From Phaeobacter piscinae (GTDB taxonomy: Bacteria > Pseudomonadota > Alphaproteobacteria > Rhodobacterales > Rhodobacteraceae): DNA of 64,000 nucleotides. The stretch lies in contig NZ_CP010682.1 of assembly GCF_002407245.1 (NCBI RefSeq), positions 1-64,000 of the forward strand, given 5' to 3'. The notes beneath the pieces are model-generated. The model saw nothing but the letters and a program-made list of their open reading frames with translations, did not search any database and was not told where the DNA came from. The translations under genes and the position numbers were made by a program. This document shows positions 7,836 to 16,702 of this stretch, one piece after another; position 1 is the stretch's first letter, and each line of letters starts with the position of its first letter.

Positions 7836-9144
7836 CCGGCGGCCGCAGGTTTCGGTGATCATGGCCAGCCGCAATGCTGTGGGGCATCTGCCCTTGGCCA
7901 TTGGGGCGGTGTTGGCGCAGACGCTGACAGATCTGGAGCTGATTATTGTCGATGACGCCTCGGAGGATGACAGCTGGGCGCTGATCTGCGCGGCAGCGGC
8001 CACCGATCCGCGGATCCGGGCGCAGCGGCGGTCACATAGTGGCGGCCCGGCCATCGCCCGCAATGATGCGCTGGCGCTGGCGCGCGGAGACTGGGTTGCT
8101 GTTTGCGACAGCGACGACAGCCAGCACCCGCGACGGCTGGAAATGATGCTAAACGCGGCGCAGGATCTGGCGGCGGATGTGGTCGCTGACGATATGATCC
8201 TGTTTTCTGAGCAGCCTATGGCGCGGGGCGCGACGATATTGGGTCAGCACGCCCCGAAAGTGGCCCGGATGCTCAATCTGAAAGATCTGGTGTTGAGTGG
8301 CGTAGATCCTGAAGGTATCAGCCATATCGGGTATCTCAAGCCCTTGATCAGGCGCCGTTTTCTGAGCGGCCTGCGTTATGATCCACGGCTACGGATTGGA
8401 GAGGATCACGACCTCTACCTGCGGCTGTTGCTGGCGGGCGCGAAGATGTGGGTGCTGCCAATGGCGGCCTATCTCTATCGTCGCCATGCGGCCTCAACCT
8501 CCTATCGCAATGTGCCGGGGGATCTGGCGGCGCAGATTGATGTGCTGGACGATCTGGCGGCGCAGGCGGGCAACGAGGATCTGGCGACATTGGCGGATAT
8601 CCGTCGGCGCGCCCTGTTGCGGCGCCATGCGCAGTTGGAGCTGGCATGGGATGTGCGGGCCGGTCACCTGATGCGGGCGCTGAGGCGTGTTGTGATGCGC
8701 CCTGATCACCTGCCTTGGCTGGCATCGGTAGTGCGCAATCGGGTGGAGCTGAAAATGCAGGCTGCTGCCTCGCGCCTGTGGCGACGCCCACAGTACTGGC
8801 GCCTTGGGCGCAGCAGCAATGGAGCAGGGGATCTGACATTGCCCATTGATGCGGACGGCGCACTGGATCTCAGCACCGCTGCGGCACCGGTTTGGGCGCG
8901 GATGTGTTGTGAGGCCTCCCGCAGGCCGGTGGAGGCCGAGGCGACGGATGCGCTGAGACAATCGGCGCTCTGGATGGTGCCAACTGTCCGGGCACTGGCA
9001 GCAGAGGCATCCGATGTTGCCAATGGGACGCGGGCGCAGGGCTCGGCATGTGCTATGGCTGGATTGGCAGACCGGGAGCGGGTAGCGGTGGAAAGCAGCG
9101 GACATCAACAGCACAGCGCAGGACCAGATGACACTGACGGTTGA
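7828..9144 (+). CDS. Family 2 glycosyltransferase (paralogue of the preceding gene)
   Basis: GT-A glycosyltransferase, 438 aa. Motifs match the upstream gene position by position: SVIMASRNAVGHLPLAI, ELIIVDDASEDDSW, CDSDDSQHP and IGEDHDLYLRLLL. The start at 7828 is inside the end of the previous gene (GTGATGGCTGA), indicating translational coupling. The C-terminal extension after about residue 270 resembles that of its neighbour only loosely, which suggests different acceptors. It overlaps the polymerase gene by 17 bases, so the three form one operon. Confidence 0.85.
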   Translation: MADRRPQVSVIMASRNAVGHLPLAIGAVLAQTLTDLELIIVDDASEDDSWALICAAAATDPRIRAQRRSHSGGPAIARNDALALARGDWVAVCDSDDSQHPRRLEMMLNAAQDLAADVVADDMILFSEQPMARGATILGQHAPKVARMLNLKDLVLSGVDPEGISHIGYLKPLIRRRFLSGLRYDPRLRIGEDHDLYLRLLLAGAKMWVLPMAAYLYRRHAASTSYRNVPGDLAAQIDVLDDLAAQAGNEDLATLADIRRRALLRRHAQLELAWDVRAGHLMRALRRVVMRPDHLPWLASVVRNRVELKMQAAASRLWRRPQYWRLGRSSNGAGDLTLPIDADGALDLSTAAAPVWARMCCEASRRPVEAEATDALRQSALWMVPTVRALAAEASDVANGTRAQGSACAMAGLADRERVAVESSGHQQHSAGPDDTDG

Positions 9145-10420
9145 GCCTCATCAGGACCCCCAGCGGCAGTCCGGGCCGGTGTCGGCATCTGTGCTGCGGC
9201 GCGGGGCAGGGCGCTGGTGGCTGACGCGGGGCCATCTGCATATGGCCTATCTGATCCTTGCGGCCATGTCTGGCACCGGGGTGGTCTATCGGCTGGGGTT
9301 TCAGTCGCCGGGCTGGATGGCGCTCTATGCGCTGACGATCCTGTGGTACCTGCGCGACTGGCGGCAGAGTGCTGCGATCCTGTGGCAGGCCTGGCCGGTG
9401 CTGATGCCCTGTGTCATCGCCATGGCTTCCACCCTGTGGAGCGTCAACCCGCCGGTCACGGCCTATCGCAGTTTTCAGCTGACGATGACCACACTGATCG
9501 CTGTGCGCATTGCCTCCGCCATCCCAGCCCATCACACGATGATTGTGGTCAGCCTGACCTCTGCGATTGGGGTGGCCTTGTCCTATCTGAATTCCATCGT
9601 GACGTTTCTGTCGCCAGCGTTTCATCCCAATGGGGCGTTGAAGGGCATTTATATGCACAAAAATTCCCTCGCCAAGGCGACGGTGAATGCGGCGCATGGG
9701 CTGGTGACGCTGGGGTTCTATTGGCGGCTGTCTATATTGGGCATGCTGGCGGCGGCCCTGATGATCCCGGTGCTGGGCATGGCACAATCCGCTGGCGCTT
9801 ATGTGACCTTTGCCATTCTGGCGATCTATGTGCCGGTTTTGTGGATCCGCCGTTGGGGCGGGACCGTGCGGCGGGTTGCGCTGCTGTTTTCGCTGATGGT
9901 GCTGTTTCTGGTGCCGCTCGCGATCTATATCTCAGGCATTGATGCGCTGGGGCTGCTGCTGGAGCGGTTGGGCAAGGACAGCACCCTGACCGGGCGCACG
10001 GTGATCTGGGCCTTTGGGCTGGAGGAAATCGCCAAAGCGCCGATTGGGGGCGTTGGGTTTGGGGCTTTCTGGTCGGTGCCGTCTTATGCGCGGCTTTATA
10101 TTGAGGCCTATGTCGATGAGGGGCTTTACTGGTTCCACAACAGCTATATTGAGCTGATGGTCGGCAATGGCCTGTTGGGGGCGGTGACCTTCTTCGGTTT
10201 GTTGATCGCGGTCGTGATCCGCTGTTTCCGCTGGTACCTGCAGGACGGTAGCGTGACCTCCGGGTATTACCTGTTTTACGTGCTGATCAATCTGGTCGCG
10301 GCGCTGTCGGACAATGTGATTTATAACGAACATTCGATCCGGCATATGCTGATCGCCATGGCTTGGATCTATGCCGGGCGGGCGCTGGGGCGCTGGCGGG
10401 ATGTACCGCCGCGGATCTGA
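9128..10420 (+). CDS. Wzy/ExoQ-type polysaccharide polymerase
   Basis: Polytopic inner-membrane protein of 430 aa with about ten hydrophobic segments, matching O-antigen ligase/polymerase family proteins and ExoQ of succinoglycan synthesis. ExoQ-like landmarks are YMHKNSLAKA near residue 175, a long periplasmic loop with LTGRTVIWAFGLEEI about residue 290, and FHNSYIELMVGNGLLGA about 335. It would join lipid-linked repeat units in the periplasm. It starts inside the upstream glycosyltransferase gene. Its stop codon directly abuts the stop codon of the converging sulfotransferase-like gene. Confidence 0.82.
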   Translation: MTLTVEPHQDPQRQSGPVSASVLRRGAGRWWLTRGHLHMAYLILAAMSGTGVVYRLGFQSPGWMALYALTILWYLRDWRQSAAILWQAWPVLMPCVIAMASTLWSVNPPVTAYRSFQLTMTTLIAVRIASAIPAHHTMIVVSLTSAIGVALSYLNSIVTFLSPAFHPNGALKGIYMHKNSLAKATVNAAHGLVTLGFYWRLSILGMLAAALMIPVLGMAQSAGAYVTFAILAIYVPVLWIRRWGGTVRRVALLFSLMVLFLVPLAIYISGIDALGLLLERLGKDSTLTGRTVIWAFGLEEIAKAPIGGVGFGAFWSVPSYARLYIEAYVDEGLYWFHNSYIELMVGNGLLGAVTFFGLLIAVVIRCFRWYLQDGSVTSGYYLFYVLINLVAALSDNVIYNEHSIRHMLIAMAWIYAGRALGRWRDVPPRI

Positions 10421-11215
10421 TCAGGGGCGGGTGGCGTTGCCAGTTGGGGCGATGCTGGGTGCCTCATCAAGCGGCAGGCCCATCGCCGCCTCAAGTGCCG
10501 GATCAAGCTGAGCCCTGATCCAGGCGCGGTCATCCGGTGTGATCAGGTGGCCCGGTGTTTTTGGTTTCACATCGCGATTGGACCACGACCAGCCATAATG
10601 CCCCTGCGGGACCTCCAGCCGCGTGTTACGGGGCACCGGGCTTTCAGTAGCGATACCGGAAATGATCTCGTCTGGGTTTTGGCTGATGGCCGCATGGGTG
10701 GTGTAGAGCACGCGCGCGCCGCGCTGTGGCAGGGACAGGAGTGCCTCGGCCTTGGCCCGCCGCAAGGCCAGCAGATTGGGAAAAGGCGCGCCGGTGATCG
10801 GATGCAGATCCTGATTGAGTGGCTGGCCCTTGCAGGGGCTGGTCTTTGGTAGATCGAACCATGCAGGCACGTCGACTTCGCTGCGCCATTCGGCGCGGAT
10901 GAACTCCGAGAAGGCGAGATCGCGCAGCTCAGGCACGCTGTGCCAGGGCTTGCCGTACATGCTTTCGAGCCATTGGAACGGATCACGGAAGATCACCACA
11001 TAGAGCACATCGGCAGGCAGCGCGATGAGGTTGGGGAACGCGTGTTTCCACATGTCATAGCGTGGGCGGGCTGCTGCGAAATTCTGCTGGATCAGTTGGT
11101 CAAGGAAATTGGTGCCGGAGCAGCGTTCGCCCAGAACCTGATAGTTCAGGACCGGTTGGCCAAGGCCGCGGCGACTGGCGATGCGGGCCTTGCGCAGGAG
11201 GGAGGTGAGCTGCAT
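10421..11215 (-). CDS. Sulfotransferase-like P-loop protein
   Basis: 264 aa protein with features of the sulfotransferase superfamily: a phosphate-binding loop near residues 28-40 (VLGERCSGTNFLDQLI) and a 3'-phosphate-type motif VVIFRDPFQWLESMYGK about residue 75. The cysteine-containing loop GERCSGTNF differs from the Lys-containing loop of the sulfotransferase at 5471, so the donor is less certain. It lies 7 bases downstream of the exoP-like gene on the same strand and should be cotranscribed with it. A role in decorating the exopolysaccharide is inferred from context. Confidence 0.62.
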   Translation of the reverse strand: MQLTSLLRKARIASRRGLGQPVLNYQVLGERCSGTNFLDQLIQQNFAAARPRYDMWKHAFPNLIALPADVLYVVIFRDPFQWLESMYGKPWHSVPELRDLAFSEFIRAEWRSEVDVPAWFDLPKTSPCKGQPLNQDLHPITGAPFPNLLALRRAKAEALLSLPQRGARVLYTTHAAISQNPDEIISGIATESPVPRNTRLEVPQGHYGWSWSNRDVKPKTPGHLITPDDRAWIRAQLDPALEAAMGLPLDEAPSIAPTGNATRP

Positions 11216-11222
11216 CCAGTCC

Positions 11223-13334
11223 TTACCCGTGATAATAGCGGTCGCGGGACCGTTTGGTCGCCCCGTAGAGCGGTTTTGCGGCGGCTTTCACCTTGGTCAG
11301 TACAATGCCGTCGGGGCTACGTCCGCCCTGTTCCAGCGCGCGCAGCGCATCGATAAAGACTGCCTGCCGGGTGGTGTTCCACTGCGCCAGAAGGATCAAC
11401 AGATCCGCGTGCTGGCCGATGATCCGCGCATCCGGCACCACAGAAATCGGCGGGGTGTCGAAGATGATGATATCCCAGTGGCTGCGGGCGACTGACAGCA
11501 GCTCGGTCAGGCCGCCTTGGCTGAGCAGATCTGCCGCACTGCCGGAGACGCTGCCGGCAGGCAGGATATCAGCCTGTCCCAGCACACCCGGCAACACGGC
11601 TTCTGCCAAGTCACAGCGCCCGGACAGCACGTCAAACAAGCCCGGTTTGCTGTTGCCATCCGCCAATGGGTCCGAGAGGTAATGACGGCGCAGGTCGCCG
11701 TCGACCAGCAGCACGGATTTGCCGATCTGCGCCATATTATGCGCCATCGCAGCAGACAACGTGGATTTGCCGTCGCCGCTCTCGGCAGAGGTGAAGACAA
11801 CCACTTGCGGCGGGACATCGCCCCGCGCCATCAGCAGCGTGGTGCGCAGATTGCGGATGGCCTCGCCATCGCGGGTCTGAGGGCCAAGCGCGCTGGCTTG
11901 TTCGGGGCGGATTTTCTGTGAAAACTGATCCAGCACGGCGATCACTGGCACCGATGTAAGCCCTGCGATCTGCGCTGCGGAATACAAGCGCGCGCGGGAG
12001 AGTTGCAGGACCACCACCAGCACTGTGCCGAGAAACCCGCCGAGAAAGACTGACAAAATCAGAATTTGGCCCTTGTTCGGCAGGGCGGGGCGGTCGGGGG
12101 GGAACGCGCGGGAGATCACCCGGCTGTCGGCCCGCTGCAGGCCGATTTGCATTGAGGTTTCGCGCAGCCGGTTCTGAAAATTCTCAAACAAGAGGCGGCT
12201 TGCTTCGGCGTCGCGTTCGGCCTGCACGACCTCAGTCAGCGCATCACTCTGGGTGGCGATTGTGATTTCCAGATCGGCCATGGACCGGCGGATCGCCTGC
12301 TCCTTGGCTTCTGCCTCGCGCAGGTCACGGGTGAGTTGTGCCAGAACGCTCCGCCAGCCGTCCTGCGGATTATCCGCCCGCGCCAGAATGGCACCATAGC
12401 CATTGCGCCGGGCCGCCAAACGCTGGTCCTCCACTGTCTGCAAAGTGGTGAATTCGGTCTGTCGGGCCTGTTGCTCTGCTACCTCTGCGGCCCGTTCAGC
12501 GAGGGCGCTGCGGAGCGATATCAGGCGGTTTTCCAGACCGATCAGCTGCGCCGGGCTGGTGACGTCGGCCTGCGCACGAATATCGGCGACCCGGCGCTCG
12601 TTCGCCTCCAGCTGGCTGCGCAGTTCCGTCACCCGCTCCGCCAGCCAACCTGTAGCCTGTTCGGTGACATTCAGTTTCACCGCCACCTGATTTTCGACAT
12701 AGGTATCGGCAAAGGCATTGGCGATATCCGCCGCCTTGAAGGGGTTCTCGCTCAGCACCCAGATTGAAAAGATATAGGTGTCCGGGATGTTGACGACCCG
12801 CGTATTGGCCAGAAGTGTCTGGATGACTTTCTCACGGACGAAGGCAGGATCGGGGGTAAGCGTGGTATCATAGACCTGCATCCCGAGGATGCGTTTGATC
12901 ATGTCCTTGAGCGCTTGCACCGGATTGAAGCCGGGATCGCGCAGCATCATGTTGAATTCCGGGTCAGAGATCAGATTGAGCCGATCAACAACCTGTCCGG
13001 CCAGCTCACGCCCGCCAAGGATATGGACTTCGGTACGGATCACCTCATCCGTGGCGGAGAGGCTGCTCACCACGCTTTCGATATCCACCACTTTCTCATC
13101 GCGGGTGTCGAGCACCAGCTGCACCTCAGCCCCATACAGAGGTGTGGCGGCGATATAGGCGCGCCAGATGCCAATGATCAGACCGATCAGCACACAGGCT
13201 GCGATTACCCAGCGTCCGCGCCAGATGATTGCAAAAATGGCACCGAGATCGAGCACCTCCTGACCGTCATCAGCGGCAAAGGACGTCTTAGGCGTGGACA
13301 CGTTGGTTGACCCCATCGTTATTGGTTTGCCCAC
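11223..13334 (-). CDS. exoP: Wzc/ExoP-type chain-length determinant and tyrosine autokinase
   Basis: 703 aa co-polymerase with fused kinase. The N-terminal Wzz domain starts with a membrane segment (about 35-55), is followed by a periplasmic coiled-coil-rich region (about 240-420, many Glu/Arg/Ala), then a second membrane helix after a proline-rich stretch (FPPDRPALPNKGQILIL). The cytoplasmic BY-kinase domain has SAESGDGKST (Walker A, about residue 520), LLVDGDLRR (A') and IIIFDTPP (B). The C-terminus ends in tyrosines (PLYGATKRSRDRYYHG), the usual autophosphorylation cluster. A GTG start with AGGGA upstream is chosen; ATG at 13316 lacks a ribosome site. Divergent from the exoA-like gene. Confidence 0.9.
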   Translation of the reverse strand: MGKPITMGSTNVSTPKTSFAADDGQEVLDLGAIFAIIWRGRWVIAACVLIGLIIGIWRAYIAATPLYGAEVQLVLDTRDEKVVDIESVVSSLSATDEVIRTEVHILGGRELAGQVVDRLNLISDPEFNMMLRDPGFNPVQALKDMIKRILGMQVYDTTLTPDPAFVREKVIQTLLANTRVVNIPDTYIFSIWVLSENPFKAADIANAFADTYVENQVAVKLNVTEQATGWLAERVTELRSQLEANERRVADIRAQADVTSPAQLIGLENRLISLRSALAERAAEVAEQQARQTEFTTLQTVEDQRLAARRNGYGAILARADNPQDGWRSVLAQLTRDLREAEAKEQAIRRSMADLEITIATQSDALTEVVQAERDAEASRLLFENFQNRLRETSMQIGLQRADSRVISRAFPPDRPALPNKGQILILSVFLGGFLGTVLVVVLQLSRARLYSAAQIAGLTSVPVIAVLDQFSQKIRPEQASALGPQTRDGEAIRNLRTTLLMARGDVPPQVVVFTSAESGDGKSTLSAAMAHNMAQIGKSVLLVDGDLRRHYLSDPLADGNSKPGLFDVLSGRCDLAEAVLPGVLGQADILPAGSVSGSAADLLSQGGLTELLSVARSHWDIIIFDTPPISVVPDARIIGQHADLLILLAQWNTTRQAVFIDALRALEQGGRSPDGIVLTKVKAAAKPLYGATKRSRDRYYHG

Positions 13335-13512
13335 GGCCGTCCCTGCGCTGCGCGACGCCGCAGAGGTGGCAAGTAGGTGGCAGGTCCAAGTTCATTAGAC
13401 TGCGCGCAAAAATCAATCTGTCGCAGCATAATCAGATCCGCTAGACAGGTCCATAACACGGAATGGAACAAACACCATGGGCAGCAGCGGGCAGAACGGC
13501 AAAGAGGGCGCC

Positions 13513-14565
13513 ATGAGCACCAGCACTGTGTCTGCGCCGGAAGATGCGCGTATTCTGGTTGTGATCCCAACCCTGAACGAAGCAAGGGCCATTCTGCCCT
13601 GTTTTGAAAGCCTGCTGCGTGACCCACTGCTGTGCGATCCTGCACGCGCCACTTTGGTGGTGGCGGATGGCGGCAGTACCGATGGGACACAGGACATCGT
13701 TCGGCGCTACGCTGAGACCAGCCCGATCAGGATACATCTGCTGCATAATCCCGACCGGATCCAATCGGCGGGGATCAATAGCGCGGTGGCAGAGCATGGC
13801 GATGGCGTTGACCTGCTGCTGCGGTGTGATGCCCATGCGATCTACCCGGCGGATTACGCGACCGCTTTGCTTGCGGCATTTCGGTCTGCGGAGGATGCGG
13901 TGTCGGTTGTGGTCGCAATGGATTCCCAAGGGACCAGCAGCTTTGGCAGGGCGGCGGCCTGGGTGGTGGATACGCCGCTCGGGTCCGGCGGGGCAGCCCA
14001 TCGTGGTGGGCGGGCCTCAGCCTATGTTGACCATGGTCATCACGCGCTGATGGATTTGACCTGGTTTCGCAAGGTGGGCGGGTATGATGCCGCCTTCAGC
14101 CACAATGAGGATGCGGAGCTGGACTGGCGATTGCGCGCTGCAGGCGGTCGGATCTGGCTGGCGGGTGATGTGCGGCTTGGCTATGTGATGCGCAGCACGC
14201 CCGCAGCCCTGTGGCGTCAATATCAGAATTACGGTGCCGGCCGCGCGGCGACGCTGATCAAGCATGGGATGCGACCACGGTTGCGGCAGATGGTGCCGGT
14301 GCTGAACCTCATTCTTTGCGCCATGGCGTTGGCGATCGCCCCTGTCTGGCCAGTCGCGCTGCTATGGCCCTTGGTCTATTTGGCAGCGGTTCTGGCGGTG
14401 ACTGCGGTGGCCTGTCTTCGACTGGGGGCCATCGGGGTTTGGTCCGGGGTGGCCCTCGTGGTGATGCATATGGCCTGGGCGCTTGGGCTGTTGCGGAGGA
14501 TGATTGGGTTTGGCCTTCGAACTGCCTTTGGTCGGATGCGCCGGATGCAGCGGGATGGAGGATGA
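13513..14565 (+). CDS. exoA: ExoA-like family 2 glycosyltransferase with C-terminal membrane segments
   Basis: 350 aa glycosyltransferase. ILVVIPTLNEARAIL, VVADGGSTDGT and LLRCDAHA give the GT-A nucleotide-sugar site; HNEDAELDWRLRAAGG is the acceptor/ED motif, and RQYQNYGAGRAATL matches the R/Q-rich motif of ExoA-type enzymes. Two to three hydrophobic helices at the end (from about 275) anchor it in the membrane. ExoA adds a glucose by a beta-1,3 bond in succinoglycan; the linkage here is unknown. The start at 13513 is preceded by AAAGAGGG; an upstream ATG (13477) is in frame but poorer. It heads a three-gene run of glycosyltransferases. Confidence 0.82.
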   Translation: MSTSTVSAPEDARILVVIPTLNEARAILPCFESLLRDPLLCDPARATLVVADGGSTDGTQDIVRRYAETSPIRIHLLHNPDRIQSAGINSAVAEHGDGVDLLLRCDAHAIYPADYATALLAAFRSAEDAVSVVVAMDSQGTSSFGRAAAWVVDTPLGSGGAAHRGGRASAYVDHGHHALMDLTWFRKVGGYDAAFSHNEDAELDWRLRAAGGRIWLAGDVRLGYVMRSTPAALWRQYQNYGAGRAATLIKHGMRPRLRQMVPVLNLILCAMALAIAPVWPVALLWPLVYLAAVLAVTAVACLRLGAIGVWSGVALVVMHMAWALGLLRRMIGFGLRTAFGRMRRMQRDGG

Positions 14566-14569
14566 GCGA

Positions 14570-15523
14570 ATGACCAAGCGGATCTCAGTCCTGCTGTGTA
14601 CATATCGGCGCCGCAGCGTTGTGGCGACGCTGGAGAGCCTGGCCGCGCTGCGCGCTCCGACGGGATACACGATTGGTATAATCGTTGCCGATAATGACGA
14701 GGCCCCCTCCTCGGAACATTGGGTGCGGGGGACGACTTCCTCCTGGCCGGTCAGTTATCTCCATGCGCCTGCGCGCAATATCTCGGTTGCGCGCAACGCA
14801 TGTCTGGCGGCGGCGCGCAAACGGCAATCTGAGTGGATTGCCTTTGTCGATGACGATGAGGTGGTACCTGCCGATTGGATCGAACAGCTGATGCGCCGGG
14901 CGGCGGACACCGGTGCAGATGTGATCTCAGGCCCGGCAATCGCGCGCTACCCTGAGGATGCGCCGGATTGGATGGTGGATCAGGACTGGCACAGCAATTG
15001 GCCAGAGCTGCGCAGCCCCAAGCAGACCGGAGCAGAGCAACCGCAGACCGCCCATAGCTGCAATGCGCTGATGCGATTTGCAGGTCAGCCCTGGGAGGGG
15101 CAGGTGTTCGATCTGGATCGCGGGACAAGCGGCGGCGAAGATACAGCCTATTTCTTTGCGTTGTCGCATATGGGCGCCCGGTTTGCGGTCTGCGCTGAGG
15201 CCCCGGTTTTTGAAGAGGTGGCACCAGAGCGGTTGCGTCTGGGGTGGCTGACCAAACGGCGGTTTCGCATGGGGCAGAGCTATGCGAGCGTCGCGCCCGG
15301 ATCACTGGCGCGGATACGGCTGGCAGGTGTTGCGCTGGCGAAGGTGGTCTATTGCACCGGTGCCGCGTTGCCAGCCTTGCCATCTGAAGCACGCCGCAAT
15401 TTCTGGCTGTTGCGCGGATTGCTGCATCTGGGGGTGCTTGCGGGATGCCTGGCCCTGCCACAACCCAAGATCTACGGCGCCCGCGCGGATCATGATGCTG
15501 CGTCCGAGCGGGTGCAGGGCTGA
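14570..15523 (+). CDS. exoM: ExoM-like family 2 glycosyltransferase
   Basis: 317 aa GT-A protein. ISVLLCTYRRRSVV at the N-terminus, IIVADNDE, then a conserved NISVARNACLAAA region and the metal-binding FVDDDEV about residue 95. GTSGGEDTAYFFAL is the acceptor-site motif. This domain pattern is that of ExoM/ExoO-type succinoglycan transferases. The start has a strong GGAGGATGA ribosome site that overlaps the end of the exoA-like gene (gap 4 bases), so translation is coupled. Confidence 0.8.
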   Translation: MTKRISVLLCTYRRRSVVATLESLAALRAPTGYTIGIIVADNDEAPSSEHWVRGTTSSWPVSYLHAPARNISVARNACLAAARKRQSEWIAFVDDDEVVPADWIEQLMRRAADTGADVISGPAIARYPEDAPDWMVDQDWHSNWPELRSPKQTGAEQPQTAHSCNALMRFAGQPWEGQVFDLDRGTSGGEDTAYFFALSHMGARFAVCAEAPVFEEVAPERLRLGWLTKRRFRMGQSYASVAPGSLARIRLAGVALAKVVYCTGAALPALPSEARRNFWLLRGLLHLGVLAGCLALPQPKIYGARADHDAASERVQG

Positions 15524-15526
15524 GCC

Positions 15527-16702
15527 ATGGCACGACTGGTCTGCTTTGCCTCTGATTTGACCGATGTGGCCCAGCTGCGGCGGCTGGCGTCATTTCAGGC
15601 GCTGGGGCATGAGGTGATCTCGGTCGCGTCGCGCAAGGGACCCTTGCCGGAGGTGAATTGGCAAAATATTGATCTGGGCGAAATTGGCCAGCATGGGCTG
15701 TTGCGACGCGGACGGCTGGCGCTGTCCACGGCACTGCGCGATCCACGGCTGTCACCACTGGTGCGGCAGGCCGATCTGCTGGTGGCGCGCAATGTCGATA
15801 TGCTGGCGCTGGCCGCCGCCCTGCGGCTGCGCAGCGGCGCTACCGCACCCATCGCCTATGAGGTGCTGGATATCCATTCGCTGTTTGAGGGCGCGCGCCT
15901 CAAATCCCGAGTAGCTCGCTGGGGCGAGCGGCGCCTGTTGGCAGGGGCGGAGGTTCTGTGGCTGTCATCGCCCGGATTTCACACCGGGTATTTTGCGCCT
16001 GTTCAGGGCTATGCGGGCCCCTGGCATCTGGTCGAAAACAAAGTGGTTGTGCCCGACGACATGCCGCGCCCTGTGCCAACCAACCGGGTGCGCAGCGGTG
16101 AGGCGCTGCGGTTGGGCTGGATCGGTGCCATCCGCTGTCGCCCGAGTTTTGAGCTGCTGCTGCGCGTGGCAAAACAGATGGGTCCTGCAATTGAGGTGCA
16201 TATTCACGGCAAGATCCACGACCATGTGCTTCCGGATTTTCACGCCCGGATCGCTGGCCTTGGCAATGTGATGTTCCACGGGGCCTATGCCTACCCCCAT
16301 GGTCTCGCCGCCTGTTATGACACTTGTGATGTCGTCTGGGCGCAAGATCTCTGGCAGATGGGCGACCCCTCGCGGAGCGGCAATTCCGATTTGCTGCTGC
16401 CCAACCGGATCTATGAGGCGGGCTGGCATGGTTGCCCGGTCATCGCGGTTTCGGGGACAGAAACTGGCCGCAAGATTGAGGAGAGTGGGCAGGGCTGGAC
16501 TCTGCGGACCGCGAATGCACAGGCGCTGATCGGGCTGTTACAGGATCTGACCCCGCCGAAGATTGCCGCCGTTCGCCAACGGATTGGGGAGCTGCCGGAG
16601 AAAGTGTTCCGTCAAACCCCGGCAGATGTGGTGGCGCTTTTGGCCTCGGCGGGGGTAGAGCCATGCAGCGCCGGTGCGCCGCCGTCGAAAAGCGGCGCAT
16701 AA
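15527..16702 (+). CDS. exoL: ExoL-like glycosyltransferase (GT-B fold)
   Basis: 391 aa. The N-terminal half has FASDLTDVAQLRRLASFQALGHEV, typical of the GT-B/ExoL group, followed by YEVLDIHSLFEG; the C-terminal half carries LGWIGAIRCRPSFELLL and the donor-site PNRIYEAGWHGCPVIA. ExoL is a glucosyltransferase in succinoglycan repeat-unit assembly, and gene order A-M-L on one strand agrees with that. It follows the exoM-like gene by 3 bases. Its last 91 bases overlap, tail to tail, the converging glycosyltransferase gene. Confidence 0.72.
   Translation: MARLVCFASDLTDVAQLRRLASFQALGHEVISVASRKGPLPEVNWQNIDLGEIGQHGLLRRGRLALSTALRDPRLSPLVRQADLLVARNVDMLALAAALRLRSGATAPIAYEVLDIHSLFEGARLKSRVARWGERRLLAGAEVLWLSSPGFHTGYFAPVQGYAGPWHLVENKVVVPDDMPRPVPTNRVRSGEALRLGWIGAIRCRPSFELLLRVAKQMGPAIEVHIHGKIHDHVLPDFHARIAGLGNVMFHGAYAYPHGLAACYDTCDVVWAQDLWQMGDPSRSGNSDLLLPNRIYEAGWHGCPVIAVSGTETGRKIEESGQGWTLRTANAQALIGLLQDLTPPKIAAVRQRIGELPEKVFRQTPADVVALLASAGVEPCSAGAPPSKSGA

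Noticed and set aside
13477..13512. Upstream ATG for the ExoA-like gene
   Set aside because: The ATG at 13513 has a better ribosome site (AAAGAGGG) and the extra 12 residues look unstructured.
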